Of a stretch of 64,000 bases of DNA, positions 1 through 9,700 are shown piece after piece. Source of the DNA: Marthasterias glacialis (taxonomy: Eukaryota > Echinodermata > Asteroidea > Forcipulatida > Asteriidae); contig OU452222.1 of the NCBI GenBank assembly GCA_911728455.2, positions 5,895,108 through 5,959,107 of the forward strand. Direction: 5' to 3'. The position numbers were made by a program, and so were the translations under genes. The notes below the pieces were generated by a model. The model was not told where the DNA came from and did no database searches. It saw nothing but the letters and a program-made list of their open reading frames with translations. How positions within the stretch are numbered: position 1 is the stretch's first letter; each line of letters starts with the position of its first letter.

Positions 1-760
1 ATTTATAAGAGTAAAAAAAAAAAAATTTAGGCTTCTAAAAATGCCATGTCGTTATTTAAACGTATCAAAAGGTGTAAGTATTTTATCTTTTTCAAGAAAA
101 ATAAGTTAAGTAAAATTTAAGTTTTAGACATTTTTATAACGTTGTTGTTAAATTGAGCATATTATCATACTGTAGGCAAAATGCTTCAACAAGTATTTAT
201 TCTCATCAATTGTTGACCCAAGTTGAGTATAAACATCGTTTTTGATTTAAGCGAATTCATTGCTTTTAACAATGTTTAAACATTTTTTAAACCAGCAAAC
301 TGTATTTACACTCAATTATTTATAAATTAATTATTGCTCATGTTGTAACGTATATCATTCTAAATAAAGTCACAGATAGACTGAATAATAACAGAGAAAT
401 AGTTAGTAATTATTTATCTTCAAAATCCATAGAACGATAACGTCTGTAATAATGTATTATAAATAAATTGAAGAAAACCTTTGAGTCTGATTTGTAAGTT
501 CATCCCAAACATAAAGTCAAAGCGCAAAGCCGGGGCAGTCAAAGAGTCCGAGTCCATTATGTCCCAAGTCCGAACCCACGCAGTTGAAAAAAAAACATCT
601 CAAAAGGACACATTGCCTTCGGATTTGGGCGCTTTTGGGCTATAAAAAGCGTTCGCTATGAAATGAATATTATGGTTAGAAAGATATTTCAAAAGTTTAA
701 CATAATGATTCACATAAATATCCCTTGAAATTGTGTGTTGTTTTTTGTTTAATTTTGTGA

Positions 761-829
761 TAGAACACGGCGCGCCATTTTGTAGAACAATTAATGTTTG
801 ACTCCACAAAATGGCGGACCGTGTTTCTA
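761..829. repeat. Imperfect hairpin with paired GCCATTTTGT arms
   Basis: The left arm 761-783 and right arm 806-829 are reverse complements apart from a few differences, separated by a 22-base loop. Each arm carries an ATGGCG/CGCCAT core resembling a YY1 site. It is probably a small foldback repeat, though two inverted YY1-like sites could also have regulatory meaning. Confidence 0.5.
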
Positions 830-1274
830 CGTAGATTGTGGTTCCGCTGGTTGTATTTCAGAGATGCAATTTACTGTTTTTTGAATCACTACGCATACAG
901 CACACTGTAGGTATTTGATTGCAAGAACAACTCTTAAAAAGTACAAGGAGCAATTCCAAACAGCAACATTTTAAGAGATTTGAAGGCAATGTGCCCCTAT
1001 GACCGCACCATTTCGTCATTTCATGTTACACAAAACCTCTTTATATTGTTATTCATTGCAATTCTTTTCACTTCTGTTTTCTCCCAACTGCATTGGAAAT
1101 GGCTAAATAAATACTTTTTTTTTTAAATGAAGGAGACAAGTCGATTGAATACACATCACGAAGGGATGTTACAAGTCTGCCCCATGGTACCACAGCTCAT
1201 CTTGTTATAGCATTGTGTGATCAGCCCAGGAAACACTTTACACTGTGTTCAAGATTATGCTAGAGTTAAAAGGC

Positions 1275-1560
1275 ATTTTCTCGGGTGGGATTCGAACCCA
1301 CGAACCCTGCCATTCTAGAGCAGATGTCTTACCAACTTAGACTACCGAGACTGCCTGGTAGCTAGAGGCAGTTCGAATCCTATTAGCAGCGGGTACCGCA
1401 ACCTTTATAATAGATGTCATAGATGTTCGTGGGTTCGAATCCACCCGAGAAAAATGCCAGTGTTTTTTCTCACAAGACTCGGGAAAGTATTGAGTATACA
1501 GTGCTTAACACACATCGTTGTATGGGTAAAAATTACAAATAATATTCTTTATCCCCAATG
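1275..1560. mobile_element. tRNA-derived SINE (family B) with inverted heads
   Basis: On the minus strand 1279-1350 forms a tRNA-like unit with a Pol III B box (GGTTCGAATCC inside a perfect T-arm GTGGG/CCCAC) and an A-box-like segment. A second B box in plus orientation lies at about 1428-1443, followed by a body (CACAAGACTCGGGAAAG, then TGCTTAACACACATC, then TTCTTTATCCC). The same body recurs at 43022-43255 and 59625-59720. The seventh acceptor pair is mismatched and a SINE body follows, so this is a retroposon and not a functional tRNA gene. Confidence 0.7.
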
Positions 1561-3029
1561 CAAAAATTAACATCTATTGTAATGTTTGTTGTTTTTTCTT
1601 TGTTATTTCTTTCTTTTTCTATTTCATTTTTGAGTGTCACACGGCACATTAACACTCTCATGTCTACAATGTGTATGGTCCCTGAACCTTGAATGCAAAG
1701 GTTGAATCAAAATGAAACAGGTGCATTCATCTTTTTATTATCCATGTCAATAATGAACAAGTTCTAACTAACATCACACCCGGTAGTTCTCACCGATTTA
1801 CGAAGCGTTTAGCTCCGCAGGGAGCGCGCAGTGTTTTTATATCGCAACCTCGCTTTTAAATTAACCATGATTGAGGTGAATTGCCTCAACTTTAATCGAC
1901 ATCGAGCGACGTATTTTGAAATTAAACTCAAAGTTTTTTTTGTCACCTTTTCTTAAAGAAACTCAAAGACTCTTCTCCCGGACAAAACAATAGGCTGTTG
2001 TTTCCATAAGCCTTCCACCAAACACAGTTGTCCAAATTAGGACGGGTAAATAGACTTTTCTTTTGCAACGTCGCAGCCGCGAGTTTTTCCAACCGTGGTT
2101 GGAAAATTAAGGGGGGCCTTCACTGCAAAAAAATAAATAAATAAAAATAACAAATAAAATATAACAGTTTATTATTTGACCAATATTGCTATCATATTTA
2201 CGAAGAGTTCGGTGAAATAAACTGCAGGCCTGCATGGCTACGGCGACGGCTTTTGGTAATCAGATGCGTAATTTATTTAATTTTTTACTTACTTATTTAT
2301 ATTTTTATTTAATTTTTATTGATTTAATTTTCTATTTTCGAAACTTCGGACACAAGAAAAAAAGAGAAAAAATCGCCTAAAGATTGGCACGGCCTGACTT
2401 CCCCTGTCCGGCTTGTACACCTATGTCTCTCATTGCATCTATTGTTTCAATTTCTGTATTTAAAATCTTTCCGAAAGGATATTGAGCTTCAAAATAACAT
2501 AAATTGTATAGACGAAGGAGTTATTCATTCCAGTTTAGATGTCCATTCTATTACACATACTTGTCTATGATTACCGACACCTATCGCCAATCATTACACC
2601 ACAACGGACAAAGATAACACAGGAAGGTCTAGTGTGCCAAGTAAAATGTTCCACGCATAAAAAAGCATACACAATTATTTCCTAAAAAGTGACCCCCCCC
2701 CCGGTTAAGGCATTTCCCTGCTTAAAACTATATAACATTTACTCCAAAAATATTAGGCTGGTCAACGTTTTGCCTATTTTGTGCATTGTCCGTGGCATAT
2801 GCAAACGTTTTTGTTTGTTTTTCGTTTTGAAACAGCATCATCTGTCAAAAATGTTTTCAGAGAAAACAATCTTAAAACAAATTTCCTTCGGCAAAAATCG
2901 GACCATGAAACTTAAGCGCTTCGTTATGTCGATGATGATAGAGGTATACAAAGACTTGCTTCCAAGTCTGGGATCGTGTTTTTAGTGTTTGTTTTTTGGT
3001 CTATCTGCTAGTCAAGTATTGGCTGAAAT

Positions 3030-3044
3030 AGCGCCCTCTTGTGG
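3030..3044 (-). promoter_or_regulatory. CTCF-like motif
   Basis: The reverse complement CCACAAGAGGGCGCT matches the bilaterian CTCF core with one mismatch. It lies about 0.75 kb upstream of the USP10 start codon, and a near-identical 14-mer lies at 33645-33658 in EXOC2. It may be an insulator site or simply part of a dispersed repeat. Confidence 0.3.
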
Positions 3045-3671
3045 ATTTCCCTTCGGTCACAGACTAAAGAATCATGTTCATCAGTTTGTAGACACCCTAT
3101 GGCGAATTAGTCCAAAAGTGAACGGAACAATCTGAATGGCAAATTGTGTTTTTGCATGGCTGATACAGACAAAAATAACCTCAACCGCAGACTTGAAATC
3201 AAATGTGAGGAATAAATAGACTAAGACTCTTAAGAGCGGGGCAGCGAAGTGGGTTGTCTCTTTGAGACACTCTTGGGAGTGTTCCACGGGGGATGAGGGT
3301 GATGCGGCCTTGATATTGAATAAATAAGTTTAGAGCGTAGATAATTGAACAAGAATAGTCGCATGACAATCAGAAATTGTTATTGGGGGTCATAATGAAG
3401 TAGTGGGCGTGGTGGGGATTGTGACTTTTTTGGACATGGGCCGCGCCCGTACGCAGATAAGAAATTATACCCCCAATAATTTGCTTGAAATAATACAAAA
3501 TTTGCCAATTTTAATGGATTTAGGCTTGTGAAAATTACAGAAAAAGGCAAGATCAGTCATATTGTGCAAAAAATAAAAACATACTTTGTGAATGGATTGA
3601 AAAAGTCAACCATAAACTTTTCGAATGGATTATTTATAAACGCTTACAAAGTATGGTCACACTCGCTCTAG

Positions 3672-3682
3672 TGCGCATGCGT
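3672..3682 (+). promoter_or_regulatory. NRF1-like promoter motif
   Basis: TGCGCATGCGT is close to the palindromic NRF1 site TGCGCATGCGCA. It sits 108 bases upstream of the USP10 ATG in a CpG-richer patch with no TATA box nearby, typical of a housekeeping promoter. The transcription start itself cannot be seen. Confidence 0.45.
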
Positions 3683-3703
3683 ATTTCCCACTCACTGAAA
3701 ATC

Positions 3704-3712
3704 AAGATGGCG
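3704..3712 (+). promoter_or_regulatory. YY1-like motif overlapping an upstream ATG
   Basis: AAGATGGCG matches the YY1 core AANATGGCG, which in metazoan housekeeping genes often lies just downstream of the transcription start. It is 86 bases before the USP10 start codon, and a second AAGATGGC occurs over the start codon itself at 3788-3795. Confidence 0.45.
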
Positions 3713-3736
3713 ACCCAGACTAGGCGAGAAACGTGA
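3707..3736 (+). other. Candidate USP10 upstream ORF (9 codons)
   Basis: An ATG in strong Kozak context (A at -3, G at +4) opens a nine-codon frame ending in TGA, 53 bases before the USP10 ATG. It would be a translated uORF only if transcription starts upstream of 3707; the overlapping YY1-like motif leaves open that the ATG lies at or before the start site. Confidence 0.35.
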
Positions 3737-3789
3737 TTTAGCGACTTCGATTTTTCTTGTAAAGAACAGTACGTCGGTAAACATTGAAG

Positions 3790-6700
3790 ATGGCTCTCTC
3801 AGGGAGTGTAAGTTAATATGATTTAATACTCATCTAACTTATAGTACTTGATGGTAGACACGAATCTTGTTGATAAGTCTTTTTTTTCAAAATGTGCGGC
3901 AAGATCCCATCATTGCCGGTAAATGACCACAGGCGGCTACCAGACTAATAGCATGTACTGCTACGCACACAGACGAATTCCGATGAGCGTTTGGCATGGA
4001 GGAAGAAACCAGACCATGCATCACATTGGCATTGCACTGGCATTGCAAAACAAATTCTTTATTTTGTGAAGTATAGTTGTGCTTAATTTATGTTGCTATA
4101 TTTGATAAATTACAATAAAAATGTTCATTATTTATACCGCCAAACATATTGTAAAGACAAACAACATTGAAATAAAGATGTTTGTCAAAACAAGTTGTAT
4201 AAAATTTCACTCGTCATAAACATGATAAATCAACACAACAGTACAGCCAAATAATATTATTAATGTTCCGTCCCAACTTGACAATTGCCCCAACTATAGT
4301 TGGGACTGGTCCCAACTTGAGTGTTACAGTTGGGGCGCCCCAACTATAGTTGGGATCCCCCATGCCCTCCCTCTACACTACTCCTAGCCCCACTAGTGTG
4401 GCAAGGATTTTTGACATCGGTTGAATCCTTAGCCACACGTCCAAGCATATCTTTTGTGCAGCTCGTCCCCCAATCCGCCGCATCGAAACATAACGGGTGC
4501 GGCGCTGGATTTTAACCAACTAAATGTGTCCACGTACCTCTTAGCTTCCCTCCGGTACTGTGGCTGTTGAAGTTACTAACCTTATTAAGGGCAAATAATC
4601 ATTTGAATTTGGCTCAAAATTACTCCACACAAATAAACATCGGCTAGCGATTGGGGCCATTTTGATTGCCCAGAATGCAATGCCATCACGAAATCACATG
4701 TGGCGCGAGAGTATAAAAACAATTTCAGAATGGAGTCAGCAAAAAGTGCAAGTACCAAACTATGCGTGCATGCAACCGATGCCATGCATAGATTTGGTGC
4801 ATGCACTTTTTCTGACTCCATGCATTTTGTATTCTAAGCTGTTTCATTAGCTGTAGCTGTCACGTGAAACAGCCACTGAATTGTTTTTGCACTCTCGTGA
4901 CTTCGTGATGGCATTGCATTCTGGGTAATCAAAATGGCCCCGATCGCTAGCCGATATCTATTCGTGTGGAGTAATTTTGAGCCAAATTCAAATGATTATT
5001 TGCCCTTAATAAGGTTAGTAACTTCAACAGCCAAAGTACCGGAGGGAAGCTAAGAGGTACATGGACACATTTAGTTGGTTAAAATCCAGCGCCGCACCCG
5101 TTAGGTTTCGATGCGGCGGATTGGGGGACGAGCTGCACAAAAGATAGGCTTGGACGTGTGGCTAAGGATTCAACCGATGTCAAAAATCCTTGCCACACTA
5201 GTGGGGCTACACTACTCCTAGAACTATGACTGAGGTTCGTTCCGCTATCGTCTCCACGAGCCTCATAGAGTGACATGTACAAAATCCTATACGAAACTTT
5301 CTGCCCTTCACATTTACATGGCTACAGTTCTTTTTTGTAATCAGATCTCGCCAAAACTAGGCTCTATGTGTTCTTTCAACTCTCATCGAGCGTTGCACGG
5401 GTCCAGAAAATCCACTCCGCAAACTAAACGTTGTTAAAAAGGGATAAATTCTCACCGTAACTCAGATCCCATTCAAACAGTATTGCAACAAATATGGCGA
5501 CCGGAGTTGCAAAATTAACTGGTATGCTGCTATGCGGTGCGCTGGTCCTATGGGCTGGTTCCGCGTACCAGTTAATTTTGCAGCTCCGGCCGCCATATTT
5601 GTTGCATTACTGTTTGAATGGGATCTGAGTTATGGTGAGAATTTATCCCTTTTTAACAACGTTTAGTTTGCGGAGTGGATTTTCTGGACCCGTGCAACGC
5701 TCGATGAGAGTTGAAAGAACACATAGAGCCTAGTTTTGGCGAGATCTGATTACAAAAAAGAACTGTAGCCATGTAAATGTGAAGGGCAGAAAGTTTCGAA
5801 TAGGATTTTGTACATGTCACTCTATGAGGCTCGTGGAGACGATAGCGGAACGAACCTCATAGTTCTAGGAGTACCTCTACACTACATACATGAAAGTGGA
5901 GCTGGAGCCAAAGACGAGGTTTGGAAAAGGCCCTTTGGTTGGTAGTAGTATCGGTCTTCTAACTAGGCCGCTAACTCGTCATAATTAATTATGTACAGAA
6001 CATGTGGGTTACAAGTGTCTTTTTTTTAGAGGGTTCTGACGGCGGACACATATGACAGGTGACGTTTTCATTCTCCAAAGTACGGACTTCAGAAACCAAA
6101 ATTCTAATTCGTCTCAAATGTTATCAAGTAGAATAAAGTGGTCTTAATAACTTCATACTATTATTATTTTATTTTTTATTTTTGTCTATTTCGTTAAAAT
6201 AATGAAGAAATGAACATTGTCATTAACACTTTCAGTATTGTGTTGCCGTTTGTGCGGACATATCACATTCTGTGGGGGGAGGGGGGTGGGTACTGGCTCC
6301 GATATTACTCTGTATTTACTGCAATCCCAACTATAGTTGGGGTGCTGAACTGTAACGCTCAAGTTGGGACCAATCCCAACTATAGTTGGGGCGATTGTAA
6401 AGTTGGGGCGGAACATTAATACTATAGTAAATATTGATTTTTAGGGCCTATATTGGGCAAGGTGGCAGCATACTGCATGTACAGTTTATTAATATTATTA
6501 TTAACAAGTCTCAGATCAGTTAAGGGGTGGGCTATGTTTCCCTTGGTTGGTTAAACTATGGAGAAAGGAAATGGTTTTAAATAGAATAAAAAAAACAAGA
6601 GGTGTTCGGTACGGAACCTGGTACCGTCCATCTACCGATCCTCAAACACCTGATAAGTCCTAGTCATGTGCAGTAGTACTACATTGTTCTACTATTAATA

Positions 6701-9700
6701 ACTAGTTTTGGTATAGATTTGCATATTTTTCGGCCAGTTGAGAGGACCGATTCTATTTCATGTACAGGTGATGCTTAGTTACTATAATCGTAACCTGCCA
6801 TCCTCCCAAATGGTCTCAGAGGATGGAAAGTTACGATTATCGCAACAAGGCAAAGCAGTAGACCGACTCCACAGATTGTCATCAAACTAAATATAATAAT
6901 GAGTAACAATGTAAGAACCTAGTATTAATGAAGGTAACTGTTTTTATATTTTATTTTGAATAGGGAATAAGTTTTGGTGACTTTCAAGACATTGAAGCTG
7001 GTGAATATGAGAAGCTCTTTGGTCAAGCTAAGGAGCCTCTGCATAGCAACTACTTGGAGGTAAGTTAAGTCTAGAAAATCTACTCCCAAACTTGATCATC
7101 CGGACTTAATAGTTAGAAATCTTAACCTTAAATCTTAAGTTGGCACAGACCCAACGAGTGTTTCCCCTGGCTGATGAACTGAGCAAGGTGGTAAAAATTC
7201 ATGTTGATGATTGATACGACAGGTAAAGAGGTCTGCTGAGCTGTGTTTGAATAGCAGAGCCATGTTTTAAATGTCACGTTCATTTTACAGCAGCAGGTTG
7301 CATAATACGTGCAAAATTGTCCACCAACTGTTTCTTTTCAGAATGTGAAACATTTAACCTTCTAATACACGCTGTGTTAATCTTTTGACAGTTACCATGG
7401 GATGAAGATGTGAACCTACCAAGCACCGATACAGTCACTCAACAAGGTAAACATTCAGAATATGTGTGTTGTTGATATACTTTAACGTCAATTTCCAGGC
7501 ATAACTCAATTCAAAATTTAGACTGCAAACTGAATGCCAATATTTAGCAGCAAATTGGGATTTGTTTGAGTACCCATAGATACATTTTGAGTAGCTTTTA
7601 TGCTGTGCTATACAGAGGATATTGTTCACTGCAACTGTTGAAACGAAGCTGGAATATGATATTTTGATAAATTTTGCTAACACAAGCCTGTGAAATCTCC
7701 GATTTTAAAGCGAAAATCCGCTTTTTCACTGAATGTGGCCAATTTTTTCCTCCTATTTTGGGGGGTAAAAAGAGGGTCGCAAGATGTGTATCTGATTTTT
7801 TTTTTTTGGATAGTGCGATCTGCCATCACATAAATGGGATGGTAGTCTTTGTTTATCTCGCTCCTTTGTATGCTACAGTATGAGAAAGAACCATCCATTA
7901 GACGACGAAACTTTTGCACTACGCGAAGAGGCTTGAAAACTGCTTGAAAAAAGGCTTGAAAACTAAGACTGCATATCTGTACATACTCTGCCATCGCCAG
8001 TGCCCGCACTAAGGCAGTGTATAGTATGAACCAAGTGAATGTACTTTTCAGCCTTAGTTCCGGATTGAGGAACAATCCTCGGCCTTAACTCAGGGTCGAT
8101 GTTTTGCAATTCACGGTGCGTGAATTTGACATTTTCTCAATAAAAAAACCCCAAAATCCTGTTGCTTTAAATAGAATCTTTGTTCTCTTCGATTTGTCAA
8201 GTCAAGGTTTCTTTGTGCCCCCAAAATATTGAAAATTCCCGGCGGGAACTGGTTAAACAGTTTGAATTAAAAATCTTTTATTAATTTTGTTTTAGACGAA
8301 CCAGCTTTTAGCATGGGAGATATGGAGAAATCCTTACAACTACAACACCAGCAACAACTATTAGAGCAGCAGGAACAGCAGCAACAAATGTCCTTGCAAC
8401 TGCAGCACCAGCAACAACAGAATCAGCACATGCAGCAGCAACAGAATGAGCAACAGCAAAATCTGCAAATGCAGCAACAGCAGCAAATGCTAAATCAGCA
8501 TCAGCAGCAACGGCAGCAGCACTTGCAGGATCAGCAGCAGCTTTTTCAGTTACAGCAAGAGCAGCAGCAGCATCAGCAACATCAACAGCAACAGCAACAG
8601 AATCACCAGCAGCAGCAGCAGCAGCAGCAACAGGCTTTTTCGGCAATGTGCATGAACCAACAACCCTCAGACACCACCTTCCTGCAAACCTCCACCCAGA
8701 GCAGTACTCCAGCTGTGGTTCCAAACCAGGTGGGGCCTAATTATGCACAGCCCATCCAATCAAGCCAGCTTCAAATGGTACCTGAAGGACACTCACAAAT
8801 TATTGCTGAAATGCAAGCTCAAATGATGGCGCAAGCCCAGTTACAAATGGTCATACATGGTTACATGCCAGTGAATCCTGCCCAAACACAAGGACAAGTC
8901 ACAAACCTGGCCCAGGCATCGTCCACTGATGCTGGCGGTGGTCAAGTGATGCATGATGAAGCATCACGGAGTTCAGATGGGCAAGCCACTGAGACAAATG
9001 AGACAGAGGCTGGGAAAAAGCGTAGGAACAAAAAGCGCAGAGATCCGAGCTTCTACGCCAACTTCTATAGCAGTGATCCTAACCAATATAATCCTAATCA
9101 ATATAATCCTAATCAATATAATAGAACAGAGACTGCATATTATGCAGACAATGAAAGCAGTGGTAGTAGCAGTGGTGCTTCCAGTGAAGTAACTGGCGGT
9201 GGCAGTGGCGGGATGGAACTTGGCGAGATTCAGCAAAAGTTGGATTGCACACCAAAAGAGGACCCAAACACACCTCAACTTGGAAATCAGTTTGTTGAAA
9301 CCAAAGTACAAAAGGAAGATCCATCTGCTAATAATAGCAAGACCACTGATTTGTATACACATCATGCACCTGAAAGAACTAGACCACCCATAACCAAAGA
9401 AGAACATCAAAGTGTAGTTTCTTATGACCTCTCCACCGCACAAATGCCTAACAACTCCTCTCCATCCCAAACGCAGTACAAACCAATTGCAGTGTCAGAG
9501 CCGAGTGCAATTCAGATCCAGACTGTGCCATCAAAAACCAAACAGAATGTTGTGGAATACCCCAGAACTAAAGCGAGTGCAGAAAATGTAAATCCACATG
9601 GTTTATCTTTTGGTATGGATCCAATATTACCCATTGATCTGCAAGAACAGGAAGCTAAAACTCTGTCTGTGGAAGTAAGTGGGGCAAAGGAGCCCAAACA

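Larger units (their letters stand above)
1..3660. other. Upstream flank of USP10, no gene recognised
   Basis: AT-rich sequence with no open frame that resembles a known protein on either strand; the short ORFs here look random. It holds a hairpin at 761-829, a tRNA-derived SINE with inverted heads at about 1275-1560, a short palindrome (CCAACCGTGGTTGG) near 2088, a poly-C run near 2692 and a CTCF-like motif at 3030. Distal promoter or enhancer elements for USP10 may lie here but cannot be identified by eye. Confidence 0.6.
4264..6415. mobile_element. Outer inverted-repeat element (layer C) flanked by TTAA
   Basis: Lies in USP10 intron 1. The left end 4264-4356 and the right end at about 6323-6415 are inverted copies (by eye about 85% identical) starting TGTTCCGYCCCAACTT. 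Each arm holds two copies of the palindrome CCCAACTATAGTTGGG (4289-4304, 4339-4354, 6326-6341, 6375-6390). TTAA stands immediately outside both ends (4260-4263, 6416-6419), so a TTAA target duplication is plausible, as in piggyBac-type elements, although the TIR is not a piggyBac TIR I recognise. No transposase frame is present, so it is non-autonomous. Layers B and A are inserted inside it. Confidence 0.7.

Noticed and set aside
1279..1350. Functional tRNA gene
   Set aside because: T-arm and B box are perfect but the acceptor stem has a mismatch and the SINE body follows; related heads recur in SINE copies.
2689..3287. Small frames upstream of USP10 as a divergent gene
   Set aside because: No splice sites, domains or composition bias supporting coding.
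7677..8075. 132-codon minus-strand frame
   Set aside because: No recognisable domain, lies in USP10 intron 3, no splice partner; probably chance.
8308..8724. 138-codon minus-strand frame rich in Ala and Val
   Set aside because: It is the antisense shadow of the USP10 CAG/CAA tract.
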